Assembly: GCA_900316285.1 (NCBI GenBank)
Contig: ONCG01000009.1
Span: 51,854-115,853, forward strand
Source of the DNA: an uncultured Prevotellaceae bacterium
Lineage (GTDB): Bacteria; Bacteroidota; Bacteroidia; Bacteroidales; Bacteroidaceae
Length of the DNA: 64,000 nt
Direction: 5' to 3'
The translations under genes and the position numbers were made by a program. Every line of letters starts with the position of its first letter. The first letter of the stretch is position 1. The notes below the pieces were generated by a model. The model was not told the origin of the DNA and ran no database searches. It saw nothing but the letters and a program-made list of their open reading frames with translations. Below, in pieces: positions 53,177 through 62,390 of this stretch.

Positions 53177-53460
53177 TAGGGGCAGACCCCCGTGTCTGCC
53201 CGATTTTGTAAAGATTTATATCCGAAGATATCCCCGCGCAGAGCCACAGAGGTTTTGGGAGTAATCGGTGGAGAATAAAGAGTACGCAGAGAGTTTGTTG
53301 GCCGCAGTTCGGGCAGACACGGGGGGCTGTCCCTACAGTAGGTTGCAAAGCATTCGTCCCTTTACTCCCCTTTTTTATAAATGTTTTCTTGAAGACGCGA
53401 AGCATATTAAACCCTGCATTATAGCCGCCCCTTATCAAGGGGCTCTAAATCTCCCCTTTA
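53177..53460. repeat. Intergenic repeat mosaic
   Basis: Two oppositely oriented GGGGCAGACCCCCGTG elements (53177-53203 and 53309-53337) and a GCCCCTTATCAAGGGGCTC unit (53424-53452). No gene is visible between the PUL terminator and the esterase. Confidence 0.75.
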
Positions 53461-53474
53461 AACCCTAAAAGAAA

Positions 53475-54713
<1,239 letters not shown>

Positions 54714-54854
54714 TTAATGAATCATTGAGTAGTTTGATATAACTTTACTCCTTTGATGTTTCAATCCTTAAAAAGTTTAACACAGTCTGTGAAAGTTGTA
54801 AAACATTAACATTTCAGGGTGAGCCCAAAGATCCTTACACCGCAGCTTTCGCCA

Positions 54855-54930
54855 CGTGTAGGGGCAGACCCCTGTGTCTGCCCGAACAACAGACACAAAT
54901 TGGGCACAAATGACGGGCAGACACTGAAAA
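54855..54930. repeat. GTAGGGGCAGACCCCTGTGT palindrome with partial second copy
   Basis: A full element at 54858-54887 followed by a GGGCAGACACTG half-copy at about 54914. The gap between the esterase and the coiled-coil gene holds nothing else. Confidence 0.7.
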
Positions 54931-54940
54931 GATAACAACA

Positions 54941-55441
54941 TCAGATATCTTTCTCTGATATCGTCTCATTAGCAAGTTCGATGGACTTTTTCAGATCGTC
55001 TGACTTGCGTACAGCGTTTACATCTATTTGGTTAATATCGTTTATAGGCTGTTTGGCAATCTCATGATAATCAATACCATTTGCGTCCAGCAGTTTCTGC
55101 AACTGACGAATATATGATTCTTGTTGTTGGAGAACCTTCTTATATGTAGAAAGTTTCATCACCCGTAGGGGATAGGCCTCTTCTATCAAACCCTTGAGCC
55201 TTCTTACTTCTTCAACCAGCAACTTATTTCTTTCAAAAACATCTTGGCCCTCGCCGTTCTCTGCATGCTTCTCAAGTTCCTTTTTCAATTGCACATTCTC
55301 TTCTTCAAGGCCATGGGCAAAAGAGCGCAGGAACTCCAACTCCTCGTGTTCTTTACGATACGCATCAAGCACATTCTGAATCCAAATGTCTTCAGGAATC
55401 TCGTCTTGAGGCCTATCTGTCCTATGATTTAACTTCTTCAT
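54941..55441 (-). CDS. Coiled-coil protein of unknown function
   Basis: A 166-residue soluble protein without signal peptide. Residues about 25-125 have heptad-like spacing rich in Glu, Leu and Lys (EELEFLRSFAHGLEEENVQL; RRLKGLIEEAY; YKKVLQQQESYIRQLQKLL), predicting a long coiled coil. I do not recognise a family. It is AT-rich like the restriction-modification genes upstream and has its own promoter (55473-55480), so it may belong to the same acquired block. Confidence 0.7.
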   Translation of the reverse strand: MKKLNHRTDRPQDEIPEDIWIQNVLDAYRKEHEELEFLRSFAHGLEEENVQLKKELEKHAENGEGQDVFERNKLLVEEVRRLKGLIEEAYPLRVMKLSTYKKVLQQQESYIRQLQKLLDANGIDYHEIAKQPINDINQIDVNAVRKSDDLKKSIELANETISEKDI

Positions 55442-55472
55442 TTATCGACTTGCTCATATATTCTTGCGTTTG

Positions 55473-55480
55473 CAAAAATA
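55473..55480 (-). promoter_or_regulatory. -7 promoter element for the coiled-coil protein gene
   Basis: TATTTTTG followed by CA on the minus strand, about 32 nt before the ATG at 55441. Confidence 0.6.
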
Positions 55481-55701
55481 CAACATTTTTCTGATTGTGC
55501 AAGCGGGACGGGGAAAAACTTCTTATCTCTGCATTCCCCTATAATCGCTTTCTTTGATGATAAGTCCCAATTGTCCATTCGGATTTCTTTTGCGTTGAAC
55601 GGCGGTAGGAAAATCCATTTTTAGGTGTTGAAATCATAGGCAAAAGTAAGGTGACGACCTGAGACTTACGTTGAAGTCACGTAAAAGTTAAAAGTGAATA
55701 C

Positions 55702-55738
55702 AAAAAAATAGCCCCAACATTGATTTTGCTGGGGCAAT
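55702..55738 (-). terminator. Rho-independent terminator after the AIPR-like gene
   Basis: GCCCCA pairs with TGGGGC on the minus strand around a 15-nt AT-rich loop, followed by TATTTTTTTG. It starts right after the stop codon. Confidence 0.8.
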
Positions 55739-55744
55739 TTTTAG

Positions 55745-57121
55745 TTAGAACAAGCGACCATCTTTGTGCATATCACGAAGTTTCTGCATCAAAGAATCTG
55801 CCTCATAATATGTTGAATTGTCTTTACCAACCTTATTGGGGTTATAATCCAAAAGACGAACAAGATTCATGTACTGAGTAAAAACTCCTTTTATCTTATC
55901 GTCATCAAAATTAATGTAAAGTGGATTCAACTTCCATCTAAGGACTCCGTCTTCTAACTCCATCAGTTCTGTAAGACCGCAAATAATGGGATAGAAAAAT
56001 CCATATGCATACTTGTAATCTGACTTTTTAGAGAAAGAATTAAATGGACCACTATAAGTAGTCTTTGGCTTCTGTATGACAGCTCCCTTAATTCTACCAA
56101 ACGAACCACCGTTATAATTATAGAGCAAAGGGAAATAGTAGTACATCTTATCGCAGAATCTCATAATGTCTACGAGAAGGTCTAGAGCAGATTTTACAGT
56201 TGTATTCTGTAGAATGTATTTACCCTTCTCTGTTTTCGAGATTTCTTGGTTCATCATAACATTTCCATAGAATTTCACACATTTGCTTTTTTGAGAATAT
56301 ACGCTGACTTTACTTAGCGTACCAATCTCTATACCACGATCAGCAAAATAGTTTAAAGAAACTAATTTAACCAATGGTATACAGGCCAGTGCCGTTACAT
56401 CTTCCACCTTTGTTGTTCCTGCCTCACCATTCTTCCAAATCACTTGGAAGGTTGTTGGCATAATATCCTTCAGATAATCATAGCATCCACGCTGATTGCT
56501 CTTTGCGGCATCGGTTAATTGTACGTTTGAGTTCCTAGCCGAGCAGATATCTGCAATATTGTCATAAAAATCTGTCAAGGCCTCTTCTGTAGCATCCGAT
56601 GGCGTTATGATTTCTATTGGTATAGAGAACATAAATTCCTCTGGTGACGGGTACTCTTTAAATTTATTTTCCAGGTCTGTGTAGTTGCTCTCATCGTCCC
56701 AGAAAGATTTCAATTCTTTCCACTCTTTAAATCTGCACTCGCCGTACAATTTCTTGTATATAAATCTGCCAATAGCAAAAGCGTTATGACCTCCATCCAT
56801 AATACCCTCTGTCTGGGTGTCATTGAACGAAAGTTTTACGCGATTACGATCAAGAGGTTCACAATTCTGAGTTGAAATGAGTAGACCTTTTGTCTTGAAG
56901 AAATACAACTCCGGAGAAACTGTGAGTGTCTCCTCAATGCTCTTAACGATGGGGTTAACAGTTGCTGTACGAGGATTTACTTTGTTGTCTGCTTTCTTTA
57001 ATAGACGCACAAAATCCCACGGCGAGATTGAAGACACAATCTTGCTGATCCTTTTACCCTCTAAAGAATTTTGATTCTCAAACTTGTGATTAAGTTTAAT
57101 AATTACATATGACTTATTCAT
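55745..57121 (-). CDS. AIPR/DGQHR-like protein, possible phage-defence component
   Basis: A 458-residue cytoplasmic protein. Two stretches recall AIPR (abortive infection) and DGQHR-domain proteins: GIMDGGHNAFAIGRFI (about 108-123) and NVQLTDAAKSNQRGCYDYL (about 205-223), the usual DGGHR-like and N-x-Q...S...QR motifs. The rest is predicted mixed alpha/beta with no membrane segment. AIPR proteins are found beside restriction-modification systems and can block phage. Here it follows the methyltransferase by about 280 nt with its own promoter (57298-57305). The ATG at 57121 is preferred; the frame extends to 57196 but that part is hydrophobic and unlike the family. The assignment is by motif only. 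Confidence 0.65.
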   Translation of the reverse strand: MNKSYVIIKLNHKFENQNSLEGKRISKIVSSISPWDFVRLLKKADNKVNPRTATVNPIVKSIEETLTVSPELYFFKTKGLLISTQNCEPLDRNRVKLSFNDTQTEGIMDGGHNAFAIGRFIYKKLYGECRFKEWKELKSFWDDESNYTDLENKFKEYPSPEEFMFSIPIEIITPSDATEEALTDFYDNIADICSARNSNVQLTDAAKSNQRGCYDYLKDIMPTTFQVIWKNGEAGTTKVEDVTALACIPLVKLVSLNYFADRGIEIGTLSKVSVYSQKSKCVKFYGNVMMNQEISKTEKGKYILQNTTVKSALDLLVDIMRFCDKMYYYFPLLYNYNGGSFGRIKGAVIQKPKTTYSGPFNSFSKKSDYKYAYGFFYPIICGLTELMELEDGVLRWKLNPLYINFDDDKIKGVFTQYMNLVRLLDYNPNKVGKDNSTYYEADSLMQKLRDMHKDGRLF

Positions 57122-57297
57122 ATTAAAATTTGGACTGCCGCAAATGGTTGTTAAATTAAATGAATAAGCTAAAATGAAGAAAACAAACATAGGCACGGCT
57201 GTCCTCTAATAAACCTAGATATTTTCCAACATCTCAACCTGCGTTCTATCCAGAACATAAAGCATTGAATCCACAATGCACCTTATCCAAGGTTTTG

Positions 57298-57305
57298 CAA
57301 AGTTA
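57298..57305 (-). promoter_or_regulatory. -7 promoter element for the AIPR-like gene
   Basis: TAACTTTG followed by CA on the minus strand, with ATATTGCTC about 20 nt upstream as a possible -33 element. It implies a leader of about 170 nt if the ATG at 57121 is used. Confidence 0.7.
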
Positions 57306-57401
57306 TACTTTTTTTCTTATGAGCAATATTTTTTATCAATTTATTAACTAAATTTAATATTTTGCTAGTTGTAATCGATCGAGGTAACAAACTGCTCATA
57401 C

Positions 57402-58292
57402 CTAAACATCTTTTTCCAAGAAAGGTAACCTTTCAATTACTTCGTCGCTGCAAGCGAAGCAATCTGTCTGCGTATCCTCGGCTTTGACTATATCAGGTAT
57501 CTTGCTGCGATAAGTAGCAAACGTTTTGACGTTTTCAATCTCTTCGCGGCGGGCCTTGCTGATAGCGGCAAACTCTTCTTCGCGCTCAATACCAAGAAAA
57601 CGGCGACCAAGCAGGTTGGCGGCGATGCCAGTAGTGCTGCTGCCGGCAAACGGGTCGAGAATCCACGCACCAGCTTTAGTAGATGCCAAGATGATACGGC
57701 TCAGCACGCCTAATGGCTTCTGGGTGGGATGCTTCGTGCATGTCTTTTCCCAAGGAGCAATGGCTGGGAGGCGCCAAACGTCAGTCATCTGTTTGTCACC
57801 GTTGATGTGTTTCATCAACTCGTAATTGTAATAATGTGGCACTTTTTCCTTCTTCCTCGCCCAAATGATGAACTCCGTCGAGTAGGTGAAGTAGCGGCAG
57901 GAGATGTTTGGTGGCGGGTTTGTCTTGGCCCAGGTGATGACATTCAGAATCTTGTATCCCAACTGCGTCAGGCAATTGGCGACAGAGAAGATGTTGTGGT
58001 AGGTTCCGGAAATCCATATCGAGCCATTATCCTTCAGCTTCTCACGGCAAAGAGCCAGCCATTTCAGGTTGAAGGCATTGATATCTTCCTGCGACATGCT
58101 TTTGTCCCAGTCGCCCTTGTCGACACACACCACCTTTCCACTCTGCACAGAGATGCCTCCACTAGAGAGGAAATAAGGCGGGTCGGCAAATATCATGTCG
58201 AACTTGAAGTTGAACTGAGGTAGCAATTCAAACGTATCGCCACAAAGTAAGTTGAAGTCGTGGGCGGGAGATTTATAATAAGGCTTTAACAT
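57402..58292 (-). CDS. dpnA: DpnA-like adenine-N6 DNA methyltransferase (second methylase of a DpnII-type system)
   Basis: A 296-residue beta-class methyltransferase: catalytic motif DPPY near the N-terminus (about 37-40, FADPPYFLSSGG) and the AdoMet-binding FAGSSTTG near the C-terminus (about 219-226). Single-gene size and order match DpnA, which in Streptococcus methylates GATC, also in single-stranded DNA. Its ATG lies 20 nt inside the upstream endonuclease gene, so the two are translationally coupled. It ends the three-gene operon. Confidence 0.87.
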   Translation of the reverse strand: MLKPYYKSPAHDFNLLCGDTFELLPQFNFKFDMIFADPPYFLSSGGISVQSGKVVCVDKGDWDKSMSQEDINAFNLKWLALCREKLKDNGSIWISGTYHNIFSVANCLTQLGYKILNVITWAKTNPPPNISCRYFTYSTEFIIWARKKEKVPHYYNYELMKHINGDKQMTDVWRLPAIAPWEKTCTKHPTQKPLGVLSRIILASTKAGAWILDPFAGSSTTGIAANLLGRRFLGIEREEEFAAISKARREEIENVKTFATYRSKIPDIVKAEDTQTDCFACSDEVIERLPFLEKDV

Positions 58293-59109
58293 GATTTAGG
58301 TGCTCAATGAAAGTGTAGATGCTGGTAAGGTTATAAACACTGGGGATTGTATGATAAGCCTCTTCCAACTTATTCCGTGCCGACTTCCAACCAACGCCGT
58401 CTGTTATCCAAACAAACTCGAACCCACGAACAGAATTCACCTTGGGAGCCAATTCGGTATACGCCCTGGCTACCTCATTTAGTTTTGAACCGCCACCACT
58501 GTAGAAATTCACTTCTATCAGGTACTTCATCCCTGAGACTTCAATGAAGAAGTCAAAACGTTTTTCGTCGGCACCCAATACAGCTAATTCTGGAAACTCG
58601 GAAGAATAGACTTCTTGTCGAAACTTGATGCCACTATTCTTGAAAATCTTCGACACAGTATTTTCCATAATATGTCCGCTTCGATTCTTACGGGCATTTG
58701 TATCCAGTCCTGTTTCAATACCGAAAACATAATCCACAAGATTCTTGATACGTCGCGATTTAAATATCGAAGCTAGGCCTGTTTCCTGCAAGAACTCAAC
58801 AACCTTCGTTTCTGAACCGAAATAGCTTTTCAGCAGCACAACGTTTCCTCTGCTATCGACTACAGGCTTTTTGCCTTCATCTCTGACGGCTATCAGAATG
58901 CCAAGGACCTCGAAAACCTTACGGTCTCGCATCCATATTTCGGAAACACCCTTAGCCAAATCATCCTTGCCAATCAGGTAGTTCAAGGTGTTTAGACTCA
59001 TTTCCACGTCTGCTACATTAGCAGAAATCTTATCGAAATCACAAAAGAAATCGAGCGTCTGATTTGTCTCTTGCAGTTGAGACATAAACTGGTCAAAGTC
59101 TTTATTCAT
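58273..59109 (-). CDS. dpnB: DpnII/MboI-family type II restriction endonuclease
   Basis: A 278-residue endonuclease. The C-terminal catalytic region shows KRFDFFIEVSGMKYLIEVN followed by FYSGGGSKLNE, the conserved DpnII-family block with a D...E-x-N variation of the PD-(D/E)xK fold. Characterised members cut unmethylated GATC. Its start overlaps the stop of the upstream methylase by 8 nt, and its end overlaps the downstream methylase by 20 nt, so the three genes form a tight operon in the order methylase, nuclease, methylase; in pneumococcal DpnII the nuclease gene is last. Confidence 0.9.
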   Translation of the reverse strand: MNKDFDQFMSQLQETNQTLDFFCDFDKISANVADVEMSLNTLNYLIGKDDLAKGVSEIWMRDRKVFEVLGILIAVRDEGKKPVVDSRGNVVLLKSYFGSETKVVEFLQETGLASIFKSRRIKNLVDYVFGIETGLDTNARKNRSGHIMENTVSKIFKNSGIKFRQEVYSSEFPELAVLGADEKRFDFFIEVSGMKYLIEVNFYSGGGSKLNEVARAYTELAPKVNSVRGFEFVWITDGVGWKSARNKLEEAYHTIPSVYNLTSIYTFIEHLNHVKALL

Positions 59110-60004
59110 AGTTCTTTATCAGTAATTCGGTTAGTTTTCCACGTTTGCTGGGATTGGCATTGATAGCACGGGAGGCATAGACTCGATGAATATGGAAGTC
59201 TGCGTAGATGTCCTCAAAGAAAGTGTCGTCAGGATTCTTGGCAGAGCAATCTGCATTGCTGAGCATCCATCTGACGTTTGGGCGTTCATTAATCCGCACG
59301 CAGAAATCTCGCAAGCGTATTTGCTCGTTGTCATTAAACTCTTCCTTTGCATAAGAATTAAAACTCGATGTAGCATTGAGCGGACGGTAAGGAGGGTCAA
59401 AATAGAAAAAGTTCAACCCCTCTCGCATTTCATTTGCTGTCAGTTCAAAGTCACCATTCAGTATTGTCACATCGACGCGATTCAGGATACTACTGTCTGC
59501 CAAAATGGTCTCTGCATTGCAAATCGTAGGATGCAGATTGCGACCAAAGGGAACATTAAACTTACCCTTCCCATTCACTCGGTACAATCCATTAAAGCAA
59601 GTTCGGTTTAAGAAGATCAGATACTTTGTTCGGTCGATATTGTCGAGCTGTATCTCATTGAAAATGTTTCTCGCATTTAGAAAATACTCTTTCTTGGCTT
59701 CTTCGTCAGGAAGCAAAAAATAGTCCTGTTCCAAATAGGAAAGCCTTCGTATCAACTCATCAGGCTGTTCTTTGATGACACGATAGGCCGTCACTAAATG
59801 GGAATTGATGTCGTTAATGACGGCGTGGGTGATATTTGGAAACCTGCGAAGCATGTAGAACAACATTGCTCCACCACCTACAAATGGTTCAATATAAGTG
59901 AATGCCTGCCTCTGCAAATCAGCAGGAAGATGTTCTTCAAGTTGTGATAATAGTTGCCCTTTTCCACCAGCCCATTTCAAGAAAGGCTTTGCTTCTGTAC
60001 TCAT
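59102..60004 (-). CDS. dpnM: Dam/DpnM-type DNA adenine methyltransferase (class D12)
   Basis: A 300-residue methyltransferase with KPFLKWAGGKGQLL at the N-terminus, AdoMet motif FVGGGAMLFYML (about 41-52), NDINSHLVTAYRVI (about 64-77) and catalytic FDPPYRPL (about 202-209), all in the usual Dam/DpnM order. It should methylate adenine in GATC and protect the host from the nuclease encoded next. The ATG at 60004 starts the family-typical N-terminus; the frame extends to a GTG at 60085 but through the structured leader. It is the first gene of the operon, about 230 nt downstream of the promoter. Confidence 0.92.
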   Translation of the reverse strand: MSTEAKPFLKWAGGKGQLLSQLEEHLPADLQRQAFTYIEPFVGGGAMLFYMLRRFPNITHAVINDINSHLVTAYRVIKEQPDELIRRLSYLEQDYFLLPDEEAKKEYFLNARNIFNEIQLDNIDRTKYLIFLNRTCFNGLYRVNGKGKFNVPFGRNLHPTICNAETILADSSILNRVDVTILNGDFELTANEMREGLNFFYFDPPYRPLNATSSFNSYAKEEFNDNEQIRLRDFCVRINERPNVRWMLSNADCSAKNPDDTFFEDIYADFHIHRVYASRAINANPSKRGKLTELLIKNYE

Positions 60005-60075
60005 CGTCTTTTTGTCTCTTTGAAGTGGACAAAAAGAAAGCGCACCTCCTTCGTTTTCCAACTCCAGACAAAGGC

Positions 60076-60185
60076 AGTCCACCACAGAAGCCCATACAGA
60101 GAGAAGGAAAGGAAGGGGTACGCCTATGCAAGGATAGGCGTATCCGCATTCCCCGAGCCCCTCTGTATAAAATGTTTGGTGGACT
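60076..60185 (-). promoter_or_regulatory. Long imperfect hairpin in the leader of the restriction-modification operon
   Basis: Nested complementary segments: 60076-60084 with 60177-60185 (AGTCCACCA/TGGTGGACT, 9 bp), 60095-60101 with 60161-60167 (TACAGAG/CTCTGTA, 7 bp) and 60116-60127 with 60134-60145 (12 bp with one wobble, loop GCAAGG). Internal loops separate the three stems. It lies between the operon promoter (60244-60251) and the methylase ATG (60004). On the plus strand the outer stem is followed by TTTTT, so a plus-strand small RNA terminator is an alternative reading. Confidence 0.65.
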
Positions 60186-60243
60186 TTTTATGTCTGAGGT
60201 CTCTTCGAATTTAGATACTGCTATCTAATTATCAAAAGCGGTG

Positions 60244-60251
60244 CAAAGATA
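60244..60251 (-). promoter_or_regulatory. -7 promoter element for the restriction-modification operon
   Basis: TATCTTTG followed by CA on the minus strand. The predicted start near 60237 gives a leader of about 230 nt. Confidence 0.65.
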
Positions 60252-60278
60252 GTCATTTCTTCTGAATACTACAAGCAC

Positions 60279-60458
60279 TCACCTCGATTTTTCATCCTTC
60301 ACGCTAATTTCCGTTACTTTGTAGTCAGAGTCATCCAGCACAATCTCGCATTTTCGATACTCTTGCCTCACCTTTTCTATGGCTTCCTTAGCATCTGAGG
60401 CCTCCACTTCCACGATGCGACTTAGTATCTCCAACACTTCTATGCTGTACTTCTTCAT
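60279..60458 (-). CDS. DpnD/PcfM-like small protein
   Basis: A 59-residue protein: MKKYSIEVLEILSRIVEVEA, then SDAKEAIEKVRQEYRKCEIV and LDDSDYKVTEI. This matches the DpnD/PcfM family pattern, where a short protein begins with K-Y-x-I-E and contains A-x-x-A-I-x-K-V-R. DpnD is encoded with the DpnI nuclease in pneumococcus and similar proteins occur on mobile elements; its function is not known. It has its own promoter at 60467-60474 and precedes the DpnII-type operon. The ATG at 60458 is chosen because it starts the family motif. Confidence 0.8.
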   Translation of the reverse strand: MKKYSIEVLEILSRIVEVEASDAKEAIEKVRQEYRKCEIVLDDSDYKVTEISVKDEKSR

Positions 60459-60466
60459 ACAAGTTA

Positions 60467-60474
60467 CAAAAGTA
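60467..60474 (-). promoter_or_regulatory. -7 promoter element for the DpnD-like gene
   Basis: TACTTTTG on the minus strand, only 8 nt before the ATG at 60458, which would give a nearly leaderless mRNA. Confidence 0.5.
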
Positions 60475-60739
60475 GCACAAAAACAGGAGATTACTTCAAA
60501 TAGATCAAAACTTAACAAAAAAGATCAAAATTGATCAAACCATATTTCACTCAAAAAAAAAATGACCAAACAGTATCTTCACGGCATTAATAAAAACATC
60601 TATTATTTCTTTTAGTGGGAAGGATTTGCTATCGTGTAAAGTGCATCAACAAATGCAAAACGGGTGTTGTTGGCGCTGGAAGCATCATGAGGAAATTTTG
60701 TTATTAATAACTGCAGTCATGCTCTTCTTGCCCTTTAGT

Positions 60740-60949
60740 TCATAGTGTAAAGACAAATGGAAGATAACGATTACCACCTCTTTTGTTTGAGGTGAAATTT
60801 TTGCACCTCAAAGAATCACCTACATTGTTTAAGGTGAAATTATTGCACCTCAAAGAATCGTATTCCTCTTTTGTGAGCTCAAACATGAAGTCATCAGGGA
60901 ATCTTTCGATGTTAGCTCGAACAGCCCTTTTAAGGTTTCTAATCTGCAA
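60740..60949 (-). pseudogene. ORF6N-domain gene fragment
   Basis: The 69-codon open stretch encodes RNLKRAVRANIERFPDDFMF, ELTKEEYDSLRC and GGNRYLPFVFTL, which is the central part of an ORF6N (phage antirepressor/KilA-N-associated) domain. The family's N-terminal residues and the usual EQGVAML continuation are missing, and the only upstream start is TTG. A 27-bp segment (60791-60817) is repeated at 60833-60859, giving an in-frame 14-codon duplication around SLRCxNFT. It is probably a mobile-element remnant. Confidence 0.6.
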
Positions 60950-61199
60950 AGATACGAATTAGTGAGGAGAATGCAAAGAAAAACAAAAGAATTTATTCTT
61001 TTTTGTCGAACGAGAGCGTTTTCGGCATAGCCAGAGTTACAACTTTTTTCTTCAAAACACCTATTGCTTGCAGGATTTTTATCTTCACAAGGCTTGCGGG
61101 GCACTAGTGGTGCGGGTAAGAGCCTTTCCCCAGTTTGTTTCTGAAAAGCACAAAATAAATCACCGACAACACACTTTTCTATTCGTTTTTTTACCATTC

Positions 61200-61364
61200 G
61201 TACCTGGTACGGATGCAAATCGTACCTGGTACGGATTTGCCGTTAATGAGTGTGTGTTTTACAACTTTGTATCTTGTTGTTTATCAATGCGTTAACACAA
61301 AAACCGTACCAGGTACGTACCTGGTACGCGTACCTGGTACGCGTACCTACTACGTACCAGGTAA
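61200..61364. repeat. Array of GTACCTGGTAC palindromes
   Basis: Five perfect copies of the 11-nt GTACC(T/A)GGTAC start at 61200, 61222, 61306, 61317 and 61330; two imperfect copies follow at 61343 and 61354. Spacings are 22, 84, 11, 13, 13 and 11 nt. The array ends 17 nt before a -7 element (61382-61389). Confidence 0.9.
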
Positions 61365-61381
61365 ATTCTGTTCCTTTGAAG

Positions 61382-61389
61382 TACCTTTG
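61382..61389 (+). promoter_or_regulatory. -7 promoter element downstream of the palindrome array
   Basis: TACCTTTG followed by CG, about 75 nt before the ATG at 61465. The -33 region would fall inside the last palindromes. Confidence 0.6.
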
Positions 61390-61464
61390 CGCCCAGAAAC
61401 CACACGGATGAAAAGACCGGTCCATCGACAGTGCGGTAATAACCTTTTAAAACAAAAAAACAAA

Positions 61465-61611
61465 ATGAAAGAGAGAATAAAGAACCCGTGGCTTCGCTGG
61501 CCTTTCCCGAAGCCGAAGAACCTCGAGCAATGGTGGTGGCTGTTCACCATCGGAGCGATCTCTGTGACCTTTTTATATATTGTGTTTTTCTCAATCATCC
61601 TGAAACCATGA
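61465..61611 (+). CDS. Small one-helix membrane protein
   Basis: A 48-residue protein: a basic, Trp/Pro-rich N-terminus (KERIKNPWLRWPFPKPKN), then one hydrophobic helix (about 25-46, WLFTIGAISVTFLYIVFFSI). It would sit in the inner membrane with its N-terminus probably inside. I do not recognise a family. Its stop overlaps the next gene's ATG (ATGA), so the two are translated as a pair. Confidence 0.65.
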   Translation: MKERIKNPWLRWPFPKPKNLEQWWWLFTIGAISVTFLYIVFFSIILKP

Positions 61612-61877
61612 ATATAGAAGAATATCAGCAGAAATTCCTCGGGCTGTTGCGCACCAGTGTCATCACCTTCCACTATCGCAAGAAGGACCGCTCACTGCGC
61701 AAGGCCATTGGCACCACGTGCCTCGATTTGATTCCCACTGACTCTCTGCCGAAAGGCATCGGTGCTCCGGCACCGAAGGGCCAGGTCCGCTACTACGACT
61801 TCACGGTTAACGGATGGCGCACGCTGCGCCTGGCTCATGTGACGAGCTACTGCCTCGACGCGCAAAGCGCGAAGTGA
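61608..61877 (+). CDS. DUF2693-like (SH3-type) small protein of mobile elements
   Basis: An 89-residue protein with ITFHYRKKDRSLRKAIGTTC near the N-terminus and RYYDFTVNGWRTLRLAHV towards the end. This pattern (V-x-F-x-x-K-K-D-G-x-x-R-x-A-x-G-T, then Y-Y-D-x-x-x-x-x-W-R) is known from DUF2693 proteins of Bacteroidetes mobile elements and phages. Function is unknown. It overlaps the small membrane protein gene by four bases. Confidence 0.68.
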   Translation: MNIEEYQQKFLGLLRTSVITFHYRKKDRSLRKAIGTTCLDLIPTDSLPKGIGAPAPKGQVRYYDFTVNGWRTLRLAHVTSYCLDAQSAK

Positions 61878-61904
61878 AAAGTGAAAAGTGAGAAACGAAA
61901 AATG

Positions 61905-62385
61905 AAGGATCGCTTCGCGAGAAATCATTCAAAAATCTAATTCAAAATCTTTCAAAATTATTTGCCCACAGATGACACGGATTCTCACGGAAACACTCGG
62001 ATGAGACGAATGAAAAAGGACCTTGGAGGGCGATTCCGCTCGCGGAATCATACGTTTGACAGAGGTCCGCATTGATAAACGAGTTTATCATGACGACCTT
62101 TGTCAGACGTTGGACGATGGTGAGAAACACCATCTCCTCCAAGTTCCGATTTCGTTCGTATCATCCGCAAAGGAAGAAGAATTTCTGGATAAAATTTCTG
62201 GATAATTTCTGGGAATTTCTGTTCGATAAAAACCCTGCATTCTTTCCCCGCTTCGCTCTGAAAGCGTCTCCTTCGTCGCCGAGCGATAGCCGCCCCTTAT
62301 CAAGGGGCTCTAAATCTGTTCGATAAAAAATCTGCGTAAATCTGTGGAATCTGTGGAGAAAAACTTTTCCGATTAAAATCAATTA
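61905..62385. repeat. Repeat-filled intergenic stretch
   Basis: It contains a TCGCTTCGCGAGAAAT repeat (61911-61958), an ACAGATGACACGGATTCTCA unit, GAATTTCTG units (62175-62225), a CCCCTTATCAAGGGGCTCTA element (about 62290) and CTGTGGAATCTGTGG. I see no convincing gene. Confidence 0.65.
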
Positions 62386-62390
62386 TTTAC

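Noticed and set aside
60076-60185. Possible retron RNA
   Set aside because: There is no reverse transcriptase gene nearby and no recognisable msr/msd arrangement; a leader structure fits better.
59902-60228. 108-codon plus-strand frame across the methylase start and leader
   Set aside because: It overlaps the clear N-terminus of the methylase on the other strand and has no motif.
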